Below are positions 34,254 through 43,400 of a stretch of 64,000 nt of DNA, piece by piece. Origin of the DNA: Acetobacterium sp. KB-1 (GTDB lineage: Bacteria > Bacillota > Clostridia > Eubacteriales > Eubacteriaceae). How positions within the stretch are numbered: position 1 is the stretch's first letter; each line of letters begins with the position of its first letter. The stretch is taken from contig NZ_CP030040.1 in assembly GCF_003260995.1 (NCBI RefSeq), positions 2,837,176-2,901,175 of the forward strand. Reading direction: 5' to 3'. Made by a program: the position numbers and the translations under genes. Below the pieces are notes generated by a model. It had not been told where the DNA came from. It ran no database searches and saw only the letters and a program-made list of their open reading frames with translations.

Positions 34254-35549
34254 ATGAAGCTGGATTACCGACTCACTGTTTTAGTAGGCCTGGGTTTTAT
34301 GACTGTTAGTGCATTTTGGAGCCTGTATGATTTTGTGATTCCAATGATTATGTTAAAAGCCTTTGAATTTGGTGATACCATGGCTGGTGTGGTTATGTCC
34401 CTTGACAATGTTTTGGCGTTGTTTATGTTGCCTCTATTTGGGATGCTTTCGGATAATACCAGTACCAGGATGGGGAGACGGATGCCCTATATTTTAGGCG
34501 GTACGGCAATGGCAGTGGTCTCCATGCTGATCATTCCCTATGCGGTGATGGCCAATAAACTGGGGTTGTTTATTGTCGCCTTGGCTTTAGCACTGTTATC
34601 AATGTCCCTTTATCGATCACCGGCAGTGGCCCTGATGCCTGATGTGACACCAAAACCGCTTCGCTCCAAGGGCAATGCAGTGATTAATCTGATGGGTGCC
34701 GTCGGCGGGATTATGGTTTTGGCGATGGTCGCACTGCTGGCACCAGACAAAGCTAACATCAACTATTGGCCGCTGTTTTTGGGAACGGCCGGTGTTATGG
34801 TAGTGGGTGTCATTATTCTTAAACTGACCGTCAATGAACCGGCAGAAGTTATCAAAATGCGTCATAACAGTGCGACTTTGGGGATTGATGTTGAAGAAGC
34901 GGAGCATGACGATACCCTGGTCACTCATGAAAGACTTCCCAAAGAATATCGAAAGAGTCTGATTTTTATCCTTTTGTCGGTCGCCTTATGGTTTATGGGA
35001 TATAATGCGGTAACCTCGGCCTTTTCTAAATATGCCATGGTTTCGTTGAATATGCAGGAATCCCAGTCGGCATCGATTTTAATGGTGGCCAGTATAGCCG
35101 CCATCATTTCTTTTATTCCAGTTGGGATTCTTTCTTCTCGGATTGGACGAAAGAAGATGATCCTTGTGGGTGTGGTGGTGCTGGCCACGGTTTTTGGAAC
35201 ATCGGCATTCTACACGGGATTTAATCCCCTGCTGTTTGTGTCTTTTGCTCTGGCTGGGATTGCCTGGGCGGCGATTAATGTCAATTCTCTGCCAATGGTG
35301 TTGGAAATGTCCAAGGGAGCCAACATTGGTCGCTATACCGGTTATTATTATACGGCATCGATGGCAGCTCAGGTGATTACACCGATTATTTCCGGTGCAC
35401 TACTGGAACATTTGGGATATCATACCTTAATGCCCTATGGGGCTTTGTTTGTCGGGCTGGCATTTTTAACGATGATGATGGTGAACCATGGCGATTCAAA
35501 ACCGATTATCGGGCCATCCAAGCTGGAGTTATTTGATGTGGCAGACTGA
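34254..35549 (+). CDS. MFS transporter (SLC45/sugar-carrier-like)
   Basis: About 431 residues and twelve helices. The loop between helices 2 and 3 reads GMLSDNTSTRMGRRMPYILGG, the D-x-x-T-x-x-x-G-R-R-x-P form of the glycoside/SLC45-like MFS subfamily. The symmetric loop in the second half is GILSSRIGRKKMILVG. The central cytoplasmic loop carries an acidic stretch (VEEAEHDDT). The substrate is uncertain, possibly a sugar or glycoside. AAGGAG precedes the chosen ATG; 13 open codons upstream overlap the terminator and are excluded. The neighbouring glycerophosphodiesterase gene starts 27 bases after its stop, so cotranscription is likely. Confidence 0.88.
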   Translation: MKLDYRLTVLVGLGFMTVSAFWSLYDFVIPMIMLKAFEFGDTMAGVVMSLDNVLALFMLPLFGMLSDNTSTRMGRRMPYILGGTAMAVVSMLIIPYAVMANKLGLFIVALALALLSMSLYRSPAVALMPDVTPKPLRSKGNAVINLMGAVGGIMVLAMVALLAPDKANINYWPLFLGTAGVMVVGVIILKLTVNEPAEVIKMRHNSATLGIDVEEAEHDDTLVTHERLPKEYRKSLIFILLSVALWFMGYNAVTSAFSKYAMVSLNMQESQSASILMVASIAAIISFIPVGILSSRIGRKKMILVGVVVLATVFGTSAFYTGFNPLLFVSFALAGIAWAAINVNSLPMVLEMSKGANIGRYTGYYYTASMAAQVITPIISGALLEHLGYHTLMPYGALFVGLAFLTMMMVNHGDSKPIIGPSKLELFDVAD

Positions 35550-35576
35550 TGATTTAGAGAAACGACGAGGCAGAAG

Positions 35577-36395
35577 ATGATCATCATTATAACAATGGTA
35601 ACCGTTGGCGTAATACTTTTATATCTGTTTATGATTTCGCCGGCTCAGTTGCCCCCCAATTCAGACACGAGACTCTGGCAATATCATTACGCCCATCGCG
35701 GCCTTCATAATAAGGATCGGTCGATTCCGGAAAACTCGGTGTTAGCCTTTGAGAAGGCCGTTGAGGCCGGATATGGGATGGAGCTGGATATCAATCTCAG
35801 TGCCGATGGACAGGTGGTGGTTTTTCATGATGACAATCTTCTGCGGGTCTGTGGTGTGGATAAATTGATCACCGATTGTTCCCTGATGGAACTTTTAGGA
35901 TATCGCCTGGAACAGACCGGTGAAGGGATTCCCCTTTTGACGGATGTTTTGAAACGGGTCAATGGCCAAACACCACTTATCGTAGAGTTGAAAAACACCA
36001 AAAATTGGCAGCTGCTTTGTGAAAAAGCCGCAGCGATTCTGGATCATTATCCGGGCTCTTATTGTGTGGAGTCTTTTCATCCCGGCATTGTCCGATGGTT
36101 TTACAAAAATCGGCCGCTGGTGATCAGAGGACAGCTATCAGCTAACCATCGCAGCTTTGAAGAATTGCCGGTATGGCAAAGTCTAATGATTGCATCAATT
36201 CTGACAAACGTGGCGGCCCGTCCTCATTTTGTGGCCTATGACCATAAAGATGCCCATCATCGGCTCAGTCTTCGTCTTTTCCGCCAATTAGGCGGTAAAC
36301 TGGCTGGTTGGACAATCCGAGATACGGATGATCCCCTGCGGTGCATGAGGTTTTTTGATGTAATTATCTTTGAATTTTTCAGACCAGCGGTTTAA
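35577..36395 (+). CDS. Membrane-anchored glycerophosphodiester phosphodiesterase
   Basis: 272 residues. A single N-terminal helix (MIIIITMVTVGVILLYLFMI) is followed by a complete GDPD TIM barrel. The catalytic His-Arg is in YAHRGLHNKD, the metal Glu-x-Asp in GMELDINLSADGQVVVFHDD, the second catalytic His in that VFHDD, and further metal Glu in LIVELKN; CVESFHP is also conserved. It hydrolyses glycerophosphodiesters to glycerol-3-phosphate and an alcohol, probably at the membrane surface. It is the first of two tandem paralogues. Confidence 0.92.
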   Translation: MIIIITMVTVGVILLYLFMISPAQLPPNSDTRLWQYHYAHRGLHNKDRSIPENSVLAFEKAVEAGYGMELDINLSADGQVVVFHDDNLLRVCGVDKLITDCSLMELLGYRLEQTGEGIPLLTDVLKRVNGQTPLIVELKNTKNWQLLCEKAAAILDHYPGSYCVESFHPGIVRWFYKNRPLVIRGQLSANHRSFEELPVWQSLMIASILTNVAARPHFVAYDHKDAHHRLSLRLFRQLGGKLAGWTIRDTDDPLRCMRFFDVIIFEFFRPAV

Positions 36396-36552
36396 AAAAC
36401 AAGATTTTACAGAAAATAGTCTAAATACTAATCTATTTTTAATGAAAGATTGAGAAAATAGTAGGGTAAATAAAAGAACATGGGTTTATAATAGATACTA
36501 GCGGTAAAAAAGAAGTGATCAGGTTATTGTGAAACAGACAAACAACCTAGTG

Positions 36553-36570
36553 TTTTTGCGATCGCAAAAA
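36553..36570. repeat. Perfect 18-bp palindrome upstream of the second GDPD gene
   Basis: TTTTTGCGATCGCAAAAA is fully self-complementary and lies 54 bases before the start codon, in a 228-base gap that otherwise shows no gene. It may be an operator; a regulator cannot be assigned. Confidence 0.5.
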
Positions 36571-36623
36571 TTTAAGAGAAAGGGACTGATTTGAATTAGA
36601 TTAGCAAAAGTAGGTAAGGTTAC

Positions 36624-37439
36624 ATGACAGTGTATATCGTGGCAGGAATAGCCATATTTATCATTTATATTTTGTTGCTGCTCCCGGGCAGGATGCCAAA
36701 GGAAGTCGATGATCGATTGTGGACCAGTTATTATGCCCATCGGGGCTTGCACCAAAAGGATAAGACAATCCCAGAAAATTCGATGGCAGCCTTTAAAAAA
36801 GCAGTCGATGCCGGCTATGGAATTGAAATGGATTTAAATCTTACCGCAGATGGAAAAATCGTTGTGTTTCACGACGATAATTTATTACGTTTGTGTGGAG
36901 TGGAGCGGTTAATAACCGATTGTACCTATGAGGAATTATTGGCCTATAACCTGGGAAACACGGAAGAGAAAATCCCTCTGTTTGACGAGGTTCTGAGAAT
37001 GGTGGATGGTCGGGTTCCCTTAATTGTCGAACTGAAAAATACGAAATATCTCAATGAACTCTGTGCAAAAACAGCAAGTCAGCTTGATGAATATGACGGG
37101 CTTTATTGTGTCGAATCTTTTCATCCTTTAATTGTAAGATGGTTTTATAAGAATCGGCCTGATGTAGTAAGAGGGCAGCTTTCAGTCGGTAGAAAAAGTC
37201 TCAAAGGGCTGGATGTTAAGTTCTGGCAATGGTTGTTAATTATTTCATTTGGAACCAATTTTATCACGCGCCCGCATTTTATGGCATTCTGTCACGGGGA
37301 TGCCCGGCGGAAATTGGGTCTTAGCCTGTTCCACTTGTTGACCGGAAGGCTGGTCGGATGGACAGTTCAGGATACCGATGACATTGAGTATTGCAAGAAA
37401 AAATTTGATGCAATTATCTTTGAATATTTCGAACCATGA
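36624..37439 (+). CDS. Membrane-anchored glycerophosphodiester phosphodiesterase, paralogue
   Basis: 271 residues, with the same plan as its upstream neighbour: an N-terminal helix (YIVAGIAIFIIYILLLLPG), then the GDPD barrel with YAHRGLHQKDKTIPENS, IEMDLNLTADGKIVVFHDD, LIVELKNTKY and CVESFHP. All catalytic and metal positions are kept. By eye about 55-60 percent of residues agree with the first copy, so the duplication is not recent. It has its own 228-base upstream region and a terminator, suggesting separate control. TAAGG before the ATG is a modest ribosome site. Confidence 0.92.
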   Translation: MTVYIVAGIAIFIIYILLLLPGRMPKEVDDRLWTSYYAHRGLHQKDKTIPENSMAAFKKAVDAGYGIEMDLNLTADGKIVVFHDDNLLRLCGVERLITDCTYEELLAYNLGNTEEKIPLFDEVLRMVDGRVPLIVELKNTKYLNELCAKTASQLDEYDGLYCVESFHPLIVRWFYKNRPDVVRGQLSVGRKSLKGLDVKFWQWLLIISFGTNFITRPHFMAFCHGDARRKLGLSLFHLLTGRLVGWTVQDTDDIEYCKKKFDAIIFEYFEP

Positions 37440-37449
37440 GTTTAAGGCA

Positions 37450-37489
37450 AAAGGTCGTAGCAGATCAGGGGATGTGCTAGGCCTTTTTT
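37450..37489 (+). terminator. Intrinsic terminator after the second GDPD gene
   Basis: AAAGGTC-G-TAGCA pairs with TGCTAGGCCTTT (one bulged G, one G-U) around a twelve-base loop and ends in TTTTTT. Confidence 0.75.
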
Positions 37490-37613
37490 GGGTTAAAGGA
37501 GTAAAGATTCCAAGAATTCTTTTTTATACTATTTAAAGAGCAGCGCTCATTGACAGACTTCGATTTTCACAATATACTTGAGAAAAGTAAGTAAAATTAA
37601 TCAGGAGGAAGCA

Positions 37614-38069
37614 ATGGCAATACGACAACTTCGGCTTGATGAGGATCCAATCCTCAGAAAAAAATGCAAAGAAGTAAACGAAATCGATGAAAAAATACAA
37701 ATGATTCTTGATGATATGCTAGAAACATTACAGAGTATTCCCAATAGTGCTGCAATTGCCGCCAATCAGGTGGGTATCCTAAAGCGATTGGTGGTTATTA
37801 ATATGGGTGAAGGGGTGATAAAACTGGTTAATCCCGAAATCATTGAGACCAGTGGCGAACAGGAGTGCACAGAAGGTTGTCTGAGTTTTCCGGGAAAATT
37901 TGGAACGACCATCCGTCCCCAAAAAGTTACTGTTAAAGCGCGCAATGAAAAGGGTGATGAAATCATCATTGACGGCGAAGATGATTTGGCCAAGTGTTTT
38001 TGCCATGAATTGGATCATCTGGATGGGGAAGTATTTATTGATAAGGTGATCACATTTCTTGACGTTTAA
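37614..38069 (+). CDS. def: Peptide deformylase
   Basis: About 151 residues. The three family motifs are present: motif 1 as SAAIAANQVG (usual GxGxAAxQ, here with Asn before Gln), motif 2 EGCLSFPG with the metal-binding Cys, and motif 3 CHELDHLDG with both His ligands and the catalytic Glu. It removes the N-formyl group from new proteins in the cytosol. Motif 1's first Gly is replaced by Ser-Ala, as in several clostridial second deformylases, so this may be an accessory copy. AGGAGG is five bases before the chosen ATG. Confidence 0.93.
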   Translation: MAIRQLRLDEDPILRKKCKEVNEIDEKIQMILDDMLETLQSIPNSAAIAANQVGILKRLVVINMGEGVIKLVNPEIIETSGEQECTEGCLSFPGKFGTTIRPQKVTVKARNEKGDEIIIDGEDDLAKCFCHELDHLDGEVFIDKVITFLDV

Positions 38070-38107
38070 ATATGGACCTTTAAAAGGTTTTAATAAAAGG
38101 ATCGCAT

Positions 38108-39010
38108 ATGAAAATTGATCGGCTAATCGGGATACTATCGATTCTTCTACAGCAAAAAAAAGTGACGGCTCCTTACCTGGCAGAGATGTTTGAAGTCTCC
38201 CGCCGAACCATTAATCGGGATATTGAAGACATCTGCAAGGCTGGAATTCCGCTGACGACAACCCAGGGAGCAAACGGCGGGATCGCCATTATGGAAGGCT
38301 ATAAGATCGATAAAACGCTATTATCATCAGCGGAGCTGCAGTCTATATTGGCAGGACTTAAGAGTCTGGACAGCATTGCCGGAACCAATCAATATCGGCA
38401 ATTAATTGATAAACTGGCAGTGCGTGGGGGAGTGACCCAGCCGGATAATCATCTTGTTATTGATCTGTCCTCACACTATAAAAATTCATTGGCCCCCAAA
38501 TTTGAAACCATTAAAAAAGCCATTGATCAGAGGCAGGTCATTTCTTTTTATTACTATTCACCAAAAGGCGAAAGCAGCCGACAGATTGAGCCTTATTTGA
38601 TTGTCTATCAATGGTCATCCTGGTATATCTGGGGCTATTGTCCGGAGCGTTGTGATTACCGACTTTTTAAGCTCAATCGGCTCTGGAACCTGCAGGTGCT
38701 GGATGAGACCTATGAGCCCCGGATTCTGCCAGAATATAACACTCAGAAGCAATTGGCCATGCCCAGCCAGATTCATCTGGTGGCAGAATTTGACCCCGCT
38801 ATGAAATGGCGGCTGATTGATGAATATGGGATGGACTCTTATCAAATGACCAGGGAAGGAAAACTCCGCTTTGAATTTTATTTCTCAAGCCAAGAAAATC
38901 TTTTTAGTTGGCTGCTGAGCTTTGGTGATGGGGTAGAATTAATAAAACCTGAAGCACTAAGAGAAGACATTTTGATGATTGCGAAAAAAATTGCTGAAAA
39001 ATACCAGTGA
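38108..39010 (+). CDS. YafY-type HTH/WYL-domain transcriptional regulator
   Basis: 300 residues. An HTH_11 domain at the N-terminus (VTAPYLAEMFEVSRRTINRDIEDICKAGIPL) is followed by a WYL domain at about 140-215, where ISFYYYSPKGE and the WSSWYIWGYCPE segment replace the literal W-Y-L with related residues. The C-terminal WCX-like extension contains FSWLLSFGDGVELI. Proteins of this group sense small ligands or nucleic acid through the WYL domain and usually act locally. The downstream VOC gene is separated by 72 bases and may be a target or cotranscribed. AAAGGA precedes the ATG. Confidence 0.9.
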   Translation: MKIDRLIGILSILLQQKKVTAPYLAEMFEVSRRTINRDIEDICKAGIPLTTTQGANGGIAIMEGYKIDKTLLSSAELQSILAGLKSLDSIAGTNQYRQLIDKLAVRGGVTQPDNHLVIDLSSHYKNSLAPKFETIKKAIDQRQVISFYYYSPKGESSRQIEPYLIVYQWSSWYIWGYCPERCDYRLFKLNRLWNLQVLDETYEPRILPEYNTQKQLAMPSQIHLVAEFDPAMKWRLIDEYGMDSYQMTREGKLRFEFYFSSQENLFSWLLSFGDGVELIKPEALREDILMIAKKIAEKYQ

Positions 39011-39082
39011 TTGATTTAAACATGACAGACTGGTGTCGTGATTAGTCAGGTAGAATAAACTAAAAACAAGGAGGATTAAGAA

Positions 39083-39550
39083 ATGAAATTTGAAGCACCG
39101 ATGCTGGTGGTGGATGATATCAATCGTTCACGGGCTTTTTATTGTGATGTTTTTGGTTTGGAAGTGGTGATGGATTTTGGTGAAAATATTACCTTTAACG
39201 CAGGATTTTCGCTGCAGGATAAAGCGCTTTGGGCGAAATTTATTAATGCCGACGAAAAGTCGATTGTCTATCGGGGTAACGATATGGAGATGTACTTTGA
39301 AGAAGAAAATCTTGATGACTTTTTAAAACATCTGAAAAGTTTTGAAGGGATAAACTATTTACACGATGTCGAGGAAGCCGCCTGGGGGCAGCGAGCCATC
39401 CGCTTTTATGATCCGGATTACCATATCATCGAAGTGGGCGAAAGTATGGCCATGGTTTGCCGGCGTTTTCATGACCAGGGGATGACGGTGGATGCCATTG
39501 TGGAGCGGACCATGATGCCAGCGGAAGCGGTTAAGAGTTTTCTATTATAA
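39083..39550 (+). CDS. VOC-family (glyoxalase/bleomycin-resistance-like) protein
   Basis: 155 residues. One VOC module spans about residues 1-120: PMLVVDDINRSRAFYCDVFGLEVVMDFGENITF gives the first beta-alpha-beta-beta unit, and WGQRAIRFYDPDYHIIEVGE ends the second, with Glu as the usual metal ligand. The first ligand position carries no obvious His. The last 30 residues (CRRFHDQGMTVDAIVERTMMPAEAVKSFL) form a helical tail seen in some Firmicute members. The substrate is unknown. AAGGAGG precedes the ATG. A terminator follows. Confidence 0.85.
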   Translation: MKFEAPMLVVDDINRSRAFYCDVFGLEVVMDFGENITFNAGFSLQDKALWAKFINADEKSIVYRGNDMEMYFEEENLDDFLKHLKSFEGINYLHDVEEAAWGQRAIRFYDPDYHIIEVGESMAMVCRRFHDQGMTVDAIVERTMMPAEAVKSFLL

Positions 39551-39576
39551 ATAAGCTTAAATTTAATCTAAATAGG

Positions 39577-39613
39577 AGAATCCCTTATACAGAAATGTGA
39601 AGGGATTCTTTTC
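39577..39613 (+). terminator. Intrinsic terminator after the VOC gene
   Basis: AGAATCCCTT and AAGGGATTCT are perfect inverses with a thirteen-base loop, followed by TTTT. Confidence 0.8.
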
Positions 39614-39672
39614 CGTTGTTTTTAGAAATGTTATAATAAAATAGTTGAAATTGAGAAAAGAAGGATATAAAT

Positions 39673-40224
39673 ATGAGCAGAGACATTATCATCCGTAGGG
39701 CGAAGGCCTCAGATGCACAAGACTTACTGGGCATTTATGCGCCCTATGTCAGAGAAACCGCGATTACCTTTGAATATACCGTCCCGTCCCTTAAAGAATT
39801 TAGTGAACGAATAAATAAGACCTTAACTAAATATCCTTTTTTAGTGGCCGTGCATGAAGCGCAAATTCTTGGCTATGCTTATGCTTCGGCGTTTAAAAAC
39901 CGGGCCGCCTATGACTGGGCGGTGGAAACCACCATCTATGTCAAACAGGACAACCGTCAAAGCGGGGTGGGAAAAAAACTCTACCAGAACTTAGAGGCAG
40001 TTTTGAGAAAGCAGAACATTTGTAATTTGTATGCCTGCATTGCCTATCCCAATCCCGGGAGTATCGGTTTTCATGAACACCTGGGCTTCCAAACCATTGG
40101 TCATTTTTCAAAATGCGGTTATAAATTTGAAACCTGGTATGACATGGTCTGGATGGAAAAAATAATTGGTGAGCATGGTGCCAATCCAAAATCAGTTATC
40201 CCCATCACTGAATTGGAGGCGTAA
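39673..40224 (+). CDS. GNAT N-acetyltransferase, phosphinothricin-acetyltransferase-like
   Basis: 183 residues. The opening IIRRAKASDAQDLLGIYAPYVRETAITFEYTVPS is the hallmark of the Pat/Bar/YncA group. The acetyl-CoA loop is VKQDNRQSGVGKKLYQNL. The acceptor-side motif is YPNPGSIGFHEHLGFQTIGHFSKCGYKFETWYDMVWMEK. Relatives acetylate phosphinothricin, methionine sulfoximine or similar amino-acid analogues; the natural substrate here is unknown. AGAAGG lies before the ATG. It is not obviously part of the downstream peptide cluster, from which it is separated by 208 bases. Confidence 0.9.
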   Translation: MSRDIIIRRAKASDAQDLLGIYAPYVRETAITFEYTVPSLKEFSERINKTLTKYPFLVAVHEAQILGYAYASAFKNRAAYDWAVETTIYVKQDNRQSGVGKKLYQNLEAVLRKQNICNLYACIAYPNPGSIGFHEHLGFQTIGHFSKCGYKFETWYDMVWMEKIIGEHGANPKSVIPITELEA

Positions 40225-40257
40225 ATAGTTAAACCGGGCTTCGAGTCGGTATTGCCG

Positions 40258-40410
40258 ATGTCATTATTGGGCGCAGTATCAAGTAAAATTTTTAAAATAG
40301 GGAAAGCTAAAAAGTGCAGCGGATTTAACAAAAAAGCAATAGACAAATCACAAAAAAAAGAATACACTGTGAATAAAAAAATTTACGAAATAGATCTTAA
40401 CGATGCATAA
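40258..40410 (+). CDS. Candidate 50-residue basic peptide upstream of the RiPP operon
   Basis: An ATG-initiated open frame of 50 codons ends 22 bases before the first maturase gene. The product starts MSLLGAVSSKIFKIGKAKK, is lysine-rich (about a quarter of residues), has one Cys and ends YEIDLNDA. No Shine-Dalgarno sequence is visible, and an in-frame TTG lies two codons upstream. It resembles no family I know. The AT-rich sequence makes lysine codons likely by chance, so this may be only the leader region of the operon. It is recorded because its position and size fit a second peptide or a regulatory leader. Confidence 0.3.
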   Translation: MSLLGAVSSKIFKIGKAKKCSGFNKKAIDKSQKKEYTVNKKIYEIDLNDA

Positions 40411-40432
40411 AAATTAAACTTGGAGGCGCATA

Positions 40433-43400
40433 GTGAAAACGATCAACTTAAAACTGATGCTGATTCATCGTGGAACACGGACCCATTCGATCACTCAAAT
40501 TGAGCCCATCGGTCATATGTCATTGGCGGAAATGATGGCCAGTAAAGGACTTGATGTAGCTGTTTTTTCCGGCGAGCTGTTAAGAGGACTGGAATTTCTG
40601 GATCGGAGTGGCGCGGATAAAAATACGGTGGTGGGTTTATATTGTGATTATGAGAATCAGTCGGCCGTTTTAAGTTTTACCAAAGAAATAAAAAAGCGCT
40701 ATGGTGCCATTGTTTTTATCGGCGGGCCCCAGACGGTGGGTTTGGGTGAAGACTTTTTGCGCGCCAGCCAGGCCGATGCGATTATGCGGGGAGAAGGTGA
40801 GTATTCCCTTTACGAAGCGATCCACGCCATTCAAAATGAAGCAAGAGAACGATGGGAAAATATCTCCGGTATGTGTTCATTTCGGAATGATGGCAGCTAT
40901 TATGATAATGACATTTATCCAGCCATTGAAAATTTAGACGAATTGCCAATCATCACCGGTACAATTAAATCTGCCCAGCATCAGGGCATTAATCATATGG
41001 CAGTCATGTCAGGACGAGGGTGTCCTTTCCACTGCTCTTTTTGTTATGAGGGGGGAAACAGCAAGAACGTCCGGCGCCGCAGTGTTGAAAATGTGATGAA
41101 AGAAATCCGCTGTCGGCTTAAACAAAACCCCAATGTGAAGTACATCTTTTTCGGCGATGATACCTTCACCCTGGACAAGGAACGGGTGCGGACTTTTTGT
41201 GACCAACTCAAAGAGTTGCGCAAAGAACACGATTTTGTCTGGTTCGCCGATGCCCACGTCAATATTGTCATCAAGTATCCGGAAATTGTAAAAATGATGG
41301 TGGATGCTGGTCTGGTGCGGATGCAGATCGGCATTGAGAGCTGTAACCAGCATATCATTGATATTTATAACAAAAAAATAAAGCGGGAAGGACTTTTTGA
41401 CGTCATCGAGATCTGTCACGCCGCCGGATTGCCTCAATTGGTGGGGAACATCATCATCGGCGGGGCACTGGAAACCCGGGAAACCCTGGATTTTACCTTT
41501 GATACGGTTAATGAAATGATTAAAGCTGGTCGGGGGATGGTAGAAGTCGTCAGCACCTTTTATATGCCCTTCCCGGAAACCGCGATGTCAAAAGATCCCG
41601 CAGCCTTCGGGATTATTGTAAAGGATGAAAAAGCCCTTACATCGGTGGGTGATTTTCCGGTGATTGAAACTAAAACTCTGAGCATCGAAGAAATCTGTGC
41701 GGCTCGAAATGCGTTTTTCGAAGAAAATATCAGACTGATGCGAAAAATGCTAAACGATGGCGAAATTCCTGATGCGGTCATTTTACAAAGCTATGCGCTC
41801 AGTGAAAAATACGGTCTCAGTGGGATGTGGCAGGGACTGGCCTATTCCCGGTACCCCTATTTTGATGCCCAGTATAAAGCCCGCGTTCGTGGGGATAAGC
41901 TGACGAAAGATTATCCCGGAGAGACGGTGTTTGCGACGCACCCGCAACGGATCGCTCTGCTTTCTCTGACCCCCGAGCTGGCGGCAGAAATTCCGGCGTT
42001 AAACGGATTTGTTTATTCTCCCTTTGAATTTGAAGTTTTAAAATATAGCTCCGGAAAACTGGCGATGTTTGAGATGGCCAAAATACTTTTTCCGGAATAC
42101 CAGAAGAGCTTTGAGAATTTTGACGCGTTTAAGTTGCATCTGCTAGATACTATCAAAAAACTCGAAGCTGTCGGTATGTGTGTATTGTCAGGTTCACTGA
42201 GTGCGAAAGTGGCAGATAAAGAATGGGAGAATCGGGGAGAAACAGTGAAAAAAACAGTTGAGGATGTTGTGAAAAATAAGTTTATGCTGTTTAAGTTATC
42301 AACCATTGGGATGGAAATTGCCGGCTTTAGCCGAAACGGTGCCTTTCTGGGTATCTATGGTCTGGCAAGCTATCTGGATTCGAAGGGTTATGACACCATT
42401 GTTTGTGAATGCCGACCAGATCAGGCGATCGATTATTTGAAACGATACCCCTTCAACGAAATTTGCGGTATTGGCTTTTCGGTAGACTTTGAAAATAAGC
42501 ATGTGGTTAAAAAAGTCAGTGCGGCAATTACACAAATGCATAATATTCCAGTGCTGATTGGCGGACCCGAAGCCATTTCTCTGGATGAAGACGATCTGCG
42601 TCAGTCTCAAGCGGTAGCCATTGTCAGAGGCGAAGGTGAACTGGCAATGGTGGCGGTTCTCAATGCCTTAAAAGAAAACAGAAGCCTGGATGGGATTGCC
42701 GGAATCTGTTATCTCAACGAAAAAGGTGAGTATATCGATATGGGCGAAGGTCCAGTGGTAGAGAATCTGGATGAACTACCGTTTCCGGCCTATCATAAAA
42801 GCATTACTCCGATTGATTATGCCAGCCTTTATCTCATGAGCAGCCGGGGCTGCCCCTATCATTGTGTTTTCTGCCATGAAGGAGCCTTGAAGCGGCCAAT
42901 GCGGCAGCGGAGTGTAGCAAACGTTATTGCCGAAATGAAACATTTTCTCCTTAAATACCCGGAGCTCAGTTATTTTAAATTCTGTGACGACACCCTGGTC
43001 ACCGACCCTAAATGGCTGGATACCTTTTGCCGTGAGGCTAAAGCGCTTCAGGCCGTGAAACCCTTTCAGTTCTATTGTGAGGCTGATGTGGTGTCCTTAA
43101 GCAGGCGACCGGAAGTCCTTAAGTTGATGGTGGATGCCGGCCTTAACCGGCTTCAAATTGGTATTGAAACCGTGGATAAGGCGATGCTCAAGATTTATCG
43201 TAAAAATATTTCACCGGAAATGGTGGAAACTGTTGTTAAAGCGGCCTACGATGCCGGGGTGCAGCAGGTCTTCGGAGCGTTGTTAGTGGGTGGTCCCTTT
43301 GAAAATCGTGAGCACATTGAAAAAAACAAGGCCTTCGGCGCCAAACTGTTGCGATTGGGCCCGGGGATGATGGAAATTGCGCCCAGTATTGTGATGCCCT

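Noticed and set aside
36553-36570. The GCGATCGC core as a cyanobacterial HIP1-type repeat
   Set aside because: It occurs once here and the surrounding genome is not cyanobacterial; a local palindrome is the simpler reading.
40225-40432. Cobalamin riboswitch before the B12 radical SAM operon
   Set aside because: The 208 bases are AT-rich, lack the conserved B12-box and show no matching stem pattern.
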